Shown here piece by piece: positions 1 through 7,141 of a DNA stretch of 12,067 nucleotides. This DNA is from an uncultured Caulobacterales bacterium (lineage in GTDB: Bacteria > Pseudomonadota > Alphaproteobacteria > Caulobacterales > Caulobacteraceae). Every line of letters begins with the position of its first letter. Position 1 is the stretch's first letter. The DNA lies in contig CAISYT010000136.1 of assembly GCA_903889785.1 (NCBI GenBank), forward strand, positions 1 through 12,067. Direction: 5' to 3'. The notes under the pieces are model-generated. The model did not search any database, was not told the DNA's origin, and was given only the letters and a program-made list of their open reading frames with translations. A program made the translations under genes and the position numbers.

Positions 1-43
1 CAGATTCGTAGTCTGATGCTCTATCCAGCTGAGCTACGGGCGC
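1..43 (-). tRNA. tRNA-Arg(ACG), 5' half only
   Basis: Read on the minus strand, the segment begins GCGCCCG (acceptor strand), then TA, a D-arm starting GCTC and closing GAGC with the usual AGCTGGATA loop, then an anticodon stem TCAGA and loop CTACGAA. The loop places ACG as anticodon, which decodes arginine CGN codons after A34 deamination. The 3' half (rest of the anticodon stem, variable region, T-arm, acceptor) lies beyond the left window edge. The match to the alphaproteobacterial tRNA-Arg pattern is from memory of the family. Confidence 0.93.
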
Positions 44-235
44 GCACCGCCTTGAAGGCGAGGCGGCGGGATAGCGCTTTCGTCGCCACGGCGCAAGCTG
101 GGTCTGGCGCGGAATGGCAGATTGACCCATCGGCGCAGCGCCGCTGAAGCGCCGTGGCCCCTGGAATGGGGGGCTGAACTGGCGTAAGGGTTAAGAAAAT
201 CCGCTGCGTATATAAAAGCAACAGGAGTGAACGCA

Positions 236-640
236 ATGAAAACGGTTATCGCTATCACCACCGCTGGCCTGATGGCCTTGGGCCTGGCTACAGCCGCTTC
301 AGCGCACCACGCAGTCAATGCCCAGTTCGATATCGATAAGGAAGCCCAGATCACCGGCACCCTGGCCAAGCTGGATAACGTGCAGCCGCACAGCTTCTGG
401 TACTTCATCGTGAAGAACCCGAACGGCTCCACCACCAAGTACAGCCTGGAAGGCCCAAGCCCCGGCAATCTGCGCCGTTCGGGTCTGAAAATGAAGGAAG
501 ACATGACCCCGGGTAAGGACTTCACGGTGTGGTTCAACACCTCGCGTGACGGTTCACCGACCGGCTATGTCCGTGGCGTTCTGGTCGGCGGCAAGCGGGT
601 CAACCTGCAAGCCGACTACACCACCCCAGACGCGAAGTAG
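236..640 (+). CDS. DUF6152-type small periplasmic protein, paralog 1
   Basis: A 134-aa exported protein of unknown function that resembles the DUF6152 family. The ATG at 236 follows AGGAG at 223-227 with an 8-base spacer; a GTG at 227 overlaps this site and is not preferred. Residues 1-23 form a signal peptide (two Lys-free hydrophobic stretches ending A-S-A), and the predicted cut leaves a mature protein starting His24-His25. The HHxxNAQ(F/Y)D start, a P-His52-x-x-W motif, a LRR-x-G motif and RDGSxxG(Y/F) near residues 104-111 are shared with the paralogs at 3927-4310 and 8955-9338. His24, His25 and His52 are its only histidines, and it has no cysteine. It is the most diverged of the three and the only one on the plus strand. 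It appears monocistronic, being 610 bases from the next gene. A metal-binding role is inference; the fold is not known to me. Confidence 0.88.
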   Translation: MKTVIAITTAGLMALGLATAASAHHAVNAQFDIDKEAQITGTLAKLDNVQPHSFWYFIVKNPNGSTTKYSLEGPSPGNLRRSGLKMKEDMTPGKDFTVWFNTSRDGSPTGYVRGVLVGGKRVNLQADYTTPDAK

Positions 641-1250
641 GTATTCTACCGGGTGTCGTCGCTAGATATCCGGCTGCCTAGCGTCAAGGCCGCACCGCCC
701 GAAGCCTGGGTGGCCTAGTCACTGCCCTTGAGGCCTGACCAGGCCGTGATTGAGTGCCTCGCTATGCTAAGCCGCGTGCTCGGTTGGCTGATCTGCGCCG
801 GGATCAGTTAGGCGGTTTGCAGCCGATCAATGGCCAGCCGCATCAGGCTCGTCAGTTGGCTAACGTCGGCTATTATCGCTGGTCTCTGGATCAGAATTGC
901 CCTGGATCATTGCTAGGCAGCATCTCAATGTAAAGCAACGTGCGCCGTCTGCTCAGGGGAGTGCGCTTCGGAAGGATCCACTATTTTGCGGTGTTTCATG
1001 ATCGATGGGTCGTTGGACCTGGATCCGGCCGGGCAGCGTAAGCCGCTGCTCAAAGGCCTTGGGTTTTGGTCTTGCGACGGCAGAAGAGCTGCAATTGCGT
1101 CATTGCGCGGCTCGCAATCTCTTCCACGTGTACCGGTGTGCTATAAGCTCAAGCTCAGAGTTTGGGCTCCCGATATATATGGGCAATCCGACCGTCGACA
1201 TTGGTGTGAGAACGAGGCCGGAGGAACGGCCGCAACAGGAGGAAATTTTA
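641..1250. other. Gene-free region ahead of the esterase gene
   Basis: No convincing gene is visible on either strand across these 610 bases. An open frame in phase with the esterase begins at an ATG at 1005, but its first 82 codons look like neither a signal peptide nor a known domain. The strong ribosome binding site at 1237-1242 instead marks the GTG at 1251. The stretch holds a short GC hairpin at 732-745 with no T-run, a repeat cluster at 1091-1118 treated separately, and a TATAAG hexamer at 1142-1147 without a good -35 partner. It probably contains the promoter and a long leader of the esterase. Confidence 0.6.
1091..1118. promoter_or_regulatory. Dyad and direct-repeat cluster, candidate operator
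   Basis: GCAATTGC at 1091-1098 is a perfect palindrome. ATTGCG occurs at 1094-1099 and again at 1102-1107 (8-base period), and the second copy forms a perfect 6-bp inverted repeat with CGCAAT at 1113-1118 across a 5-base spacer. The cluster lies about 130 bases ahead of the esterase start, where a regulator or RNA polymerase could act. No regulator is assigned; the site is a pattern only. Confidence 0.35.
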
Positions 1251-2906
1251 GTGGGCCACAGTCATCAGGTTTCACCGGCGCGCCGGACCTACATCGGGCT
1301 TTCCACGGTCAGCGCCATGGCGCTCGCCTGCGCCCTGATCGGCGGCGTTCAGCCTGCCAAGGCCGAGATGGCCTGCGCCACGCTTAAGGGTGCCGCGATC
1401 CCCAAGGAGGCGGTCGCCCTGCCAATCTCAGGCGTGAATATCACCTCTGCTGACGTAATCCCGGCTGCTGGTGCTATGCCTTCCTACTGCAAGGTGTTGG
1501 GCGAGATGGCACCGATCGATCCCAAGGCCCACGCGATCCTGTTCCAGGTCAACCTGCCGGAGGAATGGAACGGCAAGGCCGTGCAGTACGGCGGTGGTGG
1601 CATGAATGGCACTCTGGTGACGGCGGTTGGTCCGCTGCGCGACCAGGCACCGGTTACACCGGTTCCGATCGCACAAGGCTATGCGACCATGGGAACGGAC
1701 TCGGGTCACCCGGACTTGAAGCCCGACATCGGTGTCTTCATGCTCAATGACGAGGAGTTCACCAACTACGCTTACGCCGCCTACAAGAAGACCTATGACG
1801 CGGCAACGGCCGTGATGGCCATGCGCTACGGCAAGCGGCCGGCGCGGGTCTATTACTTCGGTGGCTCCGAGGGTGGGCGCGAAGCCATGTCGGCCGTGCA
1901 ACGGTTCCCCAAGGACTACGATGGTGTGGTTGCCACTGTGCCGGGTCAGCATTGGATCGGCTTGTTCATGGCCAACCAGCGCTACTTCGACCTGGCGACC
2001 CGCGGTGGCGGGTTCCTCAGCAACGCGAAGCTGAAGCTGGTTCAGCGGCAGGCGCTCGACAAGTGCGATAAGCTGGACGGCGTCGAGGACGGGATCATTT
2101 CCCGCTACGTCGGCTGCCATGCGCTGCTGGAGTCCAAGGCTCTGCGGTGTCCTGACGGCAAGGAAGGCGACGCCTGCCTATCGGATGCCCAGGTGGCGTT
2201 GGTTGCCTCGATGCGCACGCCGATTAAGTACGGATTTGCCTTGGCGAATGGCTATACGGAGGCCAAGCCCATGTCAGTCGGTGCTGAGGGAAACACCTTC
2301 TCCGTAAACCCGTGGATCATGGGTGAGACCCCTGTGGCACCGGATGATCTCGGCCGGGAACGACTGGGTCCCGGCGTGGTGCGGTTCGCGATCGCCCGCG
2401 ATCCCAATTTTAGAGGTCAACTCGATATGGCCAAGTACCGGGCGCGCATCCAGGAGGTGTCCAAGCTGCTGGACATGACCAACCCGGACATCTCGGCTTT
2501 CGCCGCTCGTGGCGGCAAGCTCATCATGAAGGAAAACACCGGCGACTATATAGTCTCGCCCTATGGCGTGTTCGAGTACTACGACAACATGACCCGCAAG
2601 GTTGGCCCAGCCAAGGCGCAGCAGTTCACACGCCTCTATGTCAGCCCGGGCGTCAGCCATATCGGCAGCGCCCCGACCGTCGACAACTCGCCGGTGGCTG
2701 ACAAGGTCGACCTGCTGGGGGCCCTGGACGCATGGGTCGATAAGGGCACTGCACCGGGAACCCTGACTGCGACCAGCTACACTACGGGCACCAATCCGCA
2801 GGTCGTCGCGACCCGACCGATGTGCCCGTATCCGACCTATCCGCACTTCACCGGAACGGGTGATTGGAAGAAGGCTGAGAACTTCACTTGCCGCAGCCTT
2901 AAATAG
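1251..2906 (+). CDS. Tannase/feruloyl esterase-family secreted hydrolase
   Basis: A 551-aa alpha/beta hydrolase, full length for the tannase and feruloyl esterase family, whose members cleave gallate or hydroxycinnamate esters. The GTG start at 1251 is set by AGGAGG at 1237-1242 with an 8-base spacer. A signal peptide ends near A36-K37-A38, so it acts in the periplasm or outside the cell. Visible motifs: a Gly-rich GGGGMNG segment (oxyanion region), nucleophile Ser206 in GGSEGGR, a lid-domain calcium loop at residues 272-283 (C-D-x-L-D-G-V-x-D-G-I-I) with Asp273, Asp276 and Asp280, Asp432 in TGDY, and His470 in GVSHIG. The family usually has Cys just before the Ser and just after the His, joined by a disulfide (the CS-D-HC motif); here these are Gly205 and Ile471. 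The gene runs convergently into the group ending at 3012 and shares its terminator. Exact substrate is unknown. Confidence 0.92.
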   Translation: MGHSHQVSPARRTYIGLSTVSAMALACALIGGVQPAKAEMACATLKGAAIPKEAVALPISGVNITSADVIPAAGAMPSYCKVLGEMAPIDPKAHAILFQVNLPEEWNGKAVQYGGGGMNGTLVTAVGPLRDQAPVTPVPIAQGYATMGTDSGHPDLKPDIGVFMLNDEEFTNYAYAAYKKTYDAATAVMAMRYGKRPARVYYFGGSEGGREAMSAVQRFPKDYDGVVATVPGQHWIGLFMANQRYFDLATRGGGFLSNAKLKLVQRQALDKCDKLDGVEDGIISRYVGCHALLESKALRCPDGKEGDACLSDAQVALVASMRTPIKYGFALANGYTEAKPMSVGAEGNTFSVNPWIMGETPVAPDDLGRERLGPGVVRFAIARDPNFRGQLDMAKYRARIQEVSKLLDMTNPDISAFAARGGKLIMKENTGDYIVSPYGVFEYYDNMTRKVGPAKAQQFTRLYVSPGVSHIGSAPTVDNSPVADKVDLLGALDAWVDKGTAPGTLTATSYTTGTNPQVVATRPMCPYPTYPHFTGTGDWKKAENFTCRSLK

Positions 2907-2964
2907 GCTGCGGGGGAGGGGTGCCGACGCGGTGCTTTTCCCACTCTGATGAAGCCGCAATGCA

Positions 2965-2997
2965 AAAGGGCCAGGCTTTCGCCTGGCCCTTTCTTTT
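2965..2997 (+). terminator. Bidirectional rho-independent terminator
   Basis: A perfect 12-bp stem (2965-2976 with 2981-2992) with a TTTC loop lies between the convergent genes ending at 2906 and 3012. It is followed by CTTTT on the plus strand. Read on the minus strand it is followed by TTTT (the As at 2964-2967), so it can serve both the esterase and the minus-strand operon. Confidence 0.9.
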
Positions 2998-3011
2998 GAA
3001 TTGAAGATCGA

Positions 3012-3899
3012 TCAGCCGCGGTTGTACGGATCGACTTCGGGGATGCCCGGAAGCGGATCACATTCCGACGGTTCGTTCATGCGGAACTTGGGATCCGGAT
3101 TGAGGATCTTGACGGTCATGTCCGTGGTCCAGGGCTCCGCCAGCACGTCGGGATCATCCACTGTCCAATTATAGTAAAGGGCGTTGCCCTTGCGCGTGAA
3201 GCGCTCGGTCACCTTCATCAGGTCGGTGTGGAAATAACCGATGAACTGAAGCCAGGTACGGTCATTAAAACCGATCGATTCAACAACCAGGGTGTCGCCT
3301 TCCCAATGTCCGAGCGGCAGTCCGTAGAAGGTAGACTGATCGGAATCGGTCGGATCCCTCTCGCGACCGTCGGTGGGAACCACGCGGATGAAGTCGTTGT
3401 ATAGCATCACCACGTCCTTATCGGTCTGGATGATGCGTATGGGCGGGCCGGCCCGCGGAACGCCGTTGGGGCTGCAGTTGTAGCTTGGGTCGACATCGAT
3501 GCGGCTGAAGTCGAGATCGCGTACCTTCTGCCAGAACTCAGGCTTGTAGTGGGGCTTATTCCACTGCGATGCGCGTTGCGGGAGCATCTGGTCTGATTCC
3601 AGCATGCCAGGGTGGCGCAGATCGTGTTGCGGCGCCCCCCAACTTGGGTTTCCAGTCCAGACGCCCGTCAGGTCGACCTTGCCGTCAGGACGGCGCGGGG
3701 TGTCCGCATTCGAAACGAACTTGGCCGCGCCCTCGCCGGGCGTGATGCGTTTTGTCGGCGGCGCATAGGGTGCCTCCGCTGCCGCTGGTGCTGCCGCCGG
3801 TGCCTGGGCCAAGGCCGTGGTTGTCGCCCCCACCACAGTCATCGACAGCCCGAGGGCCAGCCAACTCGCTTTGCTCACGTCCATACTCCCCGATTTCAT
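3012..3899 (-). CDS. Secreted protein of unknown function with GHWEGD motif
   Basis: A 295-aa exported protein. I recognise it as one of a widespread unnamed family of secreted proteins in proteobacteria and acidobacteria, recalled by its PDGKxDLTGVW start (about residues 71-81), NCSPNGVPR (141-149), LGHWEGDTLVVE (196-207), GFND-x-TW (210-216), VTERF (240-244) and a DDPDVLAEPWT segment (258-267). The signal peptide probably ends at A29-L30-A31, followed by an Ala/Pro-rich linker of about 20 residues. Two cysteines, C142 and C280, could form a disulfide. The ATG at 3899 has only a weak ribosome site; an internal ATG at 3884 sits one base after GGGGAG, too close for a normal spacing, so the start is uncertain by five codons. 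It starts 27 bases after the second DUF6152 paralog and is probably co-transcribed with it. No enzymatic function is claimed. Confidence 0.85.
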   Translation of the reverse strand: MKSGSMDVSKASWLALGLSMTVVGATTTALAQAPAAAPAAAEAPYAPPTKRITPGEGAAKFVSNADTPRRPDGKVDLTGVWTGNPSWGAPQHDLRHPGMLESDQMLPQRASQWNKPHYKPEFWQKVRDLDFSRIDVDPSYNCSPNGVPRAGPPIRIIQTDKDVVMLYNDFIRVVPTDGRERDPTDSDQSTFYGLPLGHWEGDTLVVESIGFNDRTWLQFIGYFHTDLMKVTERFTRKGNALYYNWTVDDPDVLAEPWTTDMTVKILNPDPKFRMNEPSECDPLPGIPEVDPYNRG

Positions 3900-3926
3900 C
3901 GTCGCCGTTGCCTGGGCTTTTGCTGC

Positions 3927-4310
3927 CTAGAATTTGACGATCTGGAACTTTTTTCCGTTGATGGTCACGCCGGTGATGAAGCCCATGTTCGAGCCATCGC
4001 GGGCGGGCGTGTAGAAAAATGTGTACTGCTGGCCTGGACGGAAGTCCGTCTTCACGGCGATGCCCAGGCGACGCAGGGCGTTGTTGCCCATGGCCTCGAA
4101 CAGCCAAGAGGTCTGCGCCTTGGTGGTCGGGTTGGTGACCGTCACTTTCCACTGGGCGTGCGGCGCGATGTCGCGCACTTCCATCAGGGTGCCAACAGCT
4201 GAGGTTTCTTTGGAGTTGTCGTATTGCGCGTTGGCGTTGTGGTGCGCCAGGGCCGGAACCGCGGCGAACGCCAGGGCGGCGACGGCGAGGGCGATCTTCA
4301 GGCTCTTCAT
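3927..4310 (-). CDS. DUF6152-type small periplasmic protein, paralog 2
   Basis: A 127-aa exported protein. The signal peptide (MKSLK, then a hydrophobic core ending A-L-A at 20-22) would be cut to leave His23-His24 as the first two residues. It has HHNANAQYD, IAPH51AQW, NALRRLG, YTFFYTPARDGS and INGKK, all nearly repeated in the paralog at 8955-9338; by hand count 77 of 105 mature residues are identical (about 73%). His23, His24 and His51 are its only histidines and there is no cysteine. It lies 121 bases after the 340-aa secreted protein gene and 27 bases before the GHWEGD-motif gene, so it is probably the middle gene of a three-gene minus-strand unit. AAGGA lies 11 bases ahead of the ATG, a somewhat long spacing. 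Confidence 0.9.
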   Translation of the reverse strand: MKSLKIALAVAALAFAAVPALAHHNANAQYDNSKETSAVGTLMEVRDIAPHAQWKVTVTNPTTKAQTSWLFEAMGNNALRRLGIAVKTDFRPGQQYTFFYTPARDGSNMGFITGVTINGKKFQIVKF

Positions 4311-4431
4311 CTTACCTATTATCCTTCTATTGTCGTGGGCCGGGTTTCTAATCCACTGGCCAAGAGTCTGCTTTTAAGGGTAATTTGGTTATCGGTACCG
4401 GCCCCGGAGCGACTGTTAAGTCGTGCTGTGC

Positions 4432-5454
4432 CTATTTCGAGGCCACCTTCAAATTGGCGGGCACGGGGAACATCACGTACGGGTTTGAGAAAAAGCCGTA
4501 GATATCGAAGTTACCAAAGGGCTTGCCGTTCTTGGTCCAGACGATCTTGTTCGGGAACCAGAGGTGTACGAAAGGCTCCCAATCGATTTTCTGGGGGTTA
4601 GGCGTGCCCTGATAGCCTGAGAAAGTGGCACCGTAGGTGTTGCCGCCTTCCTTAACAGTAACCGAACCGGGTTGGCCGTCCTTGTTTATCGTGATGGATA
4701 CGTTCAACCCGTCATAAGGCGATACGCCGGACAGGACCGTGGCACCCGAGGCGTCCTTGGACACCTTAGCGTGGCCTTCGGCCTCAATGACTGACCACAG
4801 TGCACCGAACGGAGTCAGCTTGAGCAGGATCTCCTGTTCGCGAGCGACCGCGGCCTGATTTTTCATCGGGGTCGCTTCGCCGCCTTCGGCCGCTTCCGTC
4901 CACGCCAGCTTTTCGTTCGACACCCGGATTTCGGTCTTGTCGCCGCGGCTGAAAAACAGCCGCGCCGCCGGCTTGGTGTAGTCACCCTGCAGCTGGAAAT
5001 CGTCGACCTTTTCCAGCTTGGTTCCGTTGATCGCGAAGCTGCCCTTGGCCTTGAACTGCAAGGCGATGACGTTCTTGTAGCTGAAGACCACGCGGCCATC
5101 GCGCGCCATGCCGGTCGCGTCCAGAACGGCGTTGACCTCGGGCGGGGTGCAGGGGCTGGCCGCCTCTACGGGCGCGGGGCCGTCGGCGTTGCGGCCGTTG
5201 TAGCCATAGCGTGGCGTGGCGTAGCCAGAGGACGTGCAACTCCAACCCCCGCGAGCCCCTTCGCCGGGCACGGCCAGCTTGTCGGGTGAAGGGAAGGGAA
5301 AGGGCGGCGGGATCACCGCCGGAGGGGGCAGCACGACCGGCGGCTCAGAAGGCGCGCTTAAGGCCGGCGTGGTTACGAATGCCATGGCGACAACACCCGC
5401 CACCGCGGTCAGGATCAAGCTCCGAAAGCCTGCGACTTTCACAACTGCACTCAC
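4432..5454 (-). CDS. Secreted protein of unknown function, proline-rich N-terminus
   Basis: A 340-aa protein I cannot assign to a named family. The GTG at 5454 is supported by AAAGGGGGA ending five bases upstream. Residues 1-34 are a signal peptide (hydrophobic 12-30, ending A-L-S-A). A proline-rich stretch follows (35-58, repeated PPP and PFPFPSP), then a short Cys-containing region (C73, C102). The rest (about 110-340) alternates short hydrophobic and polar runs suggesting mostly beta structure, with FPNKIVWTKNGK near 310-321 and SNPYVMFPVP near 323-332 as its most distinctive segments. No membrane helix beyond the signal is visible. It is the first gene of the minus-strand group leading into paralog 2 and the GHWEGD protein, so a shared periplasmic or outer-surface process is plausible. 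A substrate-binding role is only a guess. Confidence 0.8.
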   Translation of the reverse strand: MSAVVKVAGFRSLILTAVAGVVAMAFVTTPALSAPSEPPVVLPPPAVIPPPFPFPSPDKLAVPGEGARGGWSCTSSGYATPRYGYNGRNADGPAPVEAASPCTPPEVNAVLDATGMARDGRVVFSYKNVIALQFKAKGSFAINGTKLEKVDDFQLQGDYTKPAARLFFSRGDKTEIRVSNEKLAWTEAAEGGEATPMKNQAAVAREQEILLKLTPFGALWSVIEAEGHAKVSKDASGATVLSGVSPYDGLNVSITINKDGQPGSVTVKEGGNTYGATFSGYQGTPNPQKIDWEPFVHLWFPNKIVWTKNGKPFGNFDIYGFFSNPYVMFPVPANLKVASK

Positions 5455-5831
5455 TTCAATCCCCCTTTGCCGAATTCCTGCCGAAGAACTCGTTTAAGCT
5501 GTTTTCCAGCCGCAGTTTTATGGGGGAGAAAGGAAAGTCCAGCAATCCCGTCCGCGGTCCCAATTCGCGTTTTTTTACGTTCGAACGATGCGCTGGCGCG
5601 AGGGCAAAAAATTCAAACGGTTGGTGAGATTCGAAAGTTTGGCCGCGTAGGCTGCGTTTAGTGGCAAGTTCGTCCACGGAAATGAAGCCGCGGGCTATAG
5701 TCTAGGCTGGCGTCGCCGCCTAGTTTTATGGCTAATGTCGACCTGGGCTGCATTATCGTCGAGGCTTAGGATTGACGGCAGCGGCGACGCAAGTATCGGG
5801 GTCGGCCGGCGAATAGAACCTAGAGGGCGCT
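5455..5831. other. Divergent intergenic region
   Basis: These 377 bases separate the minus-strand secreted-protein group from the plus-strand membrane-protein pair and must carry promoters for both. A perfect 10-bp palindrome (CGTTCGAACG) lies at 5578-5587, right after a run of seven Ts at 5570-5576. TTGACG at 5772-5777 could be a -35 element for the membrane pair, but the hexamer 16 bases on (TATCGG at 5794) is a poor -10. Short open frames here lack ribosome sites and recognisable sequence, so no gene is called. Confidence 0.5.
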
Positions 5832-6317
5832 ATGGAGTTTTTGCAGTGGTTGGCCAATTCGCCGGTAGGCGTCTGGGTCAGTTCGTCTGAGACGTACGGC
5901 TATTACATCACGCTGTCGGTGCATGCGGTTGGCATGGGCATCGTTGCCGGGGTGATCCTGATGTTGTGTGCCCGGCTGCTGGGTTTTGCCCGCGATCTGT
6001 CGCTGAACATCTTCGACAAACTCTTCACCATCGCCAAGTATGGCTTCTTCTTCAACGCCCTTTCGGGTGCCGCGCTGTTCGCGGCCAACGGCGTCAACCT
6101 GATGAAAAACGTGCCGTTCCTGCTGAAGCTCACCTTCATCGTACTGGGCGGTGTTGGGTTGCTCTTAACCTCGCGCTCGGTCGAACGGGAACGAGCGATG
6201 TTGAGCGACGGCGAAGCGGCCTCGGTGAAGATCAAAGTCCTGGCCTTGGTCACGGGCCTGCTGTGGATTGCGGCAATCCTGTCGGGCCGCATCATCGCCT
6301 ACACGATCAGCTACTAG
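5832..6317 (+). CDS. Four-helix membrane protein A (DUF6644-like)
   Basis: A 161-aa inner-membrane protein with four predicted helices at about residues 23-50, 65-86, 95-114 and 135-157. GAGGG sits four bases ahead of the ATG. Helix 1 holds its only histidine, His31, in HAVGMGIVAG. Other marks are NALSG (76-80), a second-helix exit with N-x-x-N, and LW-x-A-x-x-x-x-GR at the last helix. These align with the next gene product, so the two are tandem paralogs. It resembles the small DUF6644-type membrane family as I remember it, and loosely the His-containing helices of CopD-like proteins; neither assignment was checked. It is 15 bases upstream of its paralog and surely co-transcribed. An intramembrane His could bind heme or metal, which is inference. 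Confidence 0.85.
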   Translation: MEFLQWLANSPVGVWVSSSETYGYYITLSVHAVGMGIVAGVILMLCARLLGFARDLSLNIFDKLFTIAKYGFFFNALSGAALFAANGVNLMKNVPFLLKLTFIVLGGVGLLLTSRSVERERAMLSDGEAASVKIKVLALVTGLLWIAAILSGRIIAYTISY

Positions 6318-6332
6318 CGCGGCGGAAAGTTC

Positions 6333-6824
6333 ATGAACGAGACGGTGATTTTAGAGACCATCCGGGCCAGCTGGATAGGTCAGACGGTCCGCGACATCCC
6401 CTGGATGTTCAGCTTTCTGGAATTCACCCACTTTGTGGGCCTGTGCGTGCTCTTCGGCTCGCTACTATTGGTCGACCTGCGGCTGATCGGGGTGTTGAAG
6501 ATCGGCAACCTGCGTAGTGTTCTTAAGTTCACTAACTGGGCCATAATCGGCTTCGCCATCAATCTGCTTAGCGGGATCGGCTTCTTCTTCTCCAACCCGG
6601 TCAACTATTATCAGAACCCGCTGTTTCGGGCGAAGATGGTGTTCGTCCTGCTCGCCGGGCTGAACGTGCTCTATTTCGAGTTGGTCGAGCGCAAGAAGAT
6701 CGAGCACCTGACGGCGGGCGAGACGCCCGCGATGGACACCCGGGTCGTCGCCGGGCTCTCCCTGTTCTTGTGGACAGCTGTGATCATTCTGGGCCGCTTC
6801 CTGCCAACGCTCGGCACCGGTTGA
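6333..6824 (+). CDS. Four-helix membrane protein B (DUF6644-like)
   Basis: A 163-aa inner-membrane protein, paralog of the preceding gene. Helices lie near residues 25-50, 66-87, 98-116 and 137-157. The HFVGLCVLFG segment places His33 exactly where the partner has His31, and LLVDLRLIG follows. NLLSG (77-81), the NPVNYYQNP loop, F-R-A-K-M-V-F and LW-x-A-V-I-I-L-G-R are further shared points. A second His (His125) is in a cytoplasmic or periplasmic loop and is not shared. GGCGGAAAG just ahead of the ATG serves as ribosome site. The pair could form a heterodimer giving an eight-helix unit. A clear terminator follows. Substrate and cofactor are unknown. Confidence 0.87.
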   Translation: MNETVILETIRASWIGQTVRDIPWMFSFLEFTHFVGLCVLFGSLLLVDLRLIGVLKIGNLRSVLKFTNWAIIGFAINLLSGIGFFFSNPVNYYQNPLFRAKMVFVLLAGLNVLYFELVERKKIEHLTAGETPAMDTRVVAGLSLFLWTAVIILGRFLPTLGTG

Positions 6825-6871
6825 TCGCCGACATCGGGAACGACATTCGGAGTTAAGGCAGAAATGATTGG

Positions 6872-6901
6872 GGCGGCTCCGTCATACGGTGCCGCCTTTT
6901 T
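6872..6901 (+). terminator. Rho-independent terminator of the membrane-protein pair
   Basis: GGCGGC at 6872-6877 pairs with GCCGCC at 6891-6896, and CCG (6879-6881) pairs with CGG (6887-6889) around one T-T mismatch and a TCATA loop. Five Ts follow at 6897-6901. It lies 47 bases after the stop codon of protein B. Confidence 0.88.
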
Positions 6902-7083
6902 CATGTCTGCCAACCGCGCATCTGGCGCAGCTTGCGAGACAGCCGCCGCCCAAGATCGCCGGTTGTACCATTCGTCGGCACGAGCTGAGCGTTGCCTTTC
7001 CGGGTGCTGCGGCAGGGCAACCAAGCCTCGGCTTACCAGCGCCGTCCCTTACCCGCACTGGCGCTTGCTGTGGTGCGGCCAGC

Positions 7084-7114
7084 AAAAAGCCCGGCACCGC
7101 AAGGGCGCCGGGCT
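7084..7114 (-). terminator. Rho-independent terminator of the transporter gene
   Basis: AGCCCGGC at 7088-7095 pairs with GCCGGGCT at 7107-7114, extended by CC/GG across one mismatch around a GCAAG loop. The five As at 7084-7088 give a T-run on the minus strand. It lies 28 bases past the stop of the transporter gene. Confidence 0.87.
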
Positions 7115-7141
7115 GATGCCGTATCGAGGCTGCGGGTTGGA

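Larger units (their letters stand above)
6825..7141. other. Convergent intergenic region with two terminators
   Basis: This 317-base gap lies between the ends of the membrane-protein pair (+) and the transporter gene (-). It holds one terminator for each direction, listed separately. The roughly 180 bases between them are GC-rich, and I see no gene or repeat in them; an open frame on the minus strand here is a shadow extending from the transporter gene. Confidence 0.6.

Noticed and set aside
1..43. tRNA-Arg as an integration site for a mobile island
   Set aside because: Only the 5' half is visible and there is no integrase, transposase or direct repeat in the window; attachment sites are usually in the 3' half.
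732..745. Hairpin GGCCT-GACC-AGGCC after paralog 1
   Set aside because: Only five base pairs and no T-run, so not called a terminator.
808..905. Possible tail of a decayed minus-strand gene (reads QLTSLMRLAIDRLQTA then stop)
   Set aside because: Only about 30 codons are open, no start or homology is recognised, and stops close all frames on either side.
1005..1250. In-frame N-terminal extension of the esterase from the ATG at 1005
   Set aside because: The extra 82 residues resemble no signal peptide or domain, while GTG 1251 has AGGAGG at ideal spacing followed by a good signal peptide.
1428..2120. Long antisense open frame within the esterase gene
   Set aside because: Antisense to well-conserved catalytic coding sequence, with no ribosome site and low-complexity composition.
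4410..4423. Dyad CGACT-GTTA-AGTCG just past the stop of the 340-aa protein
   Set aside because: Short stem and no T-run in either direction; it may be chance and does not show a transcription break before paralog 2.
5456..5677. Short open frames in the divergent intergenic region
   Set aside because: No ribosome site, no recognisable sequence, and the region is expected to carry two promoters.
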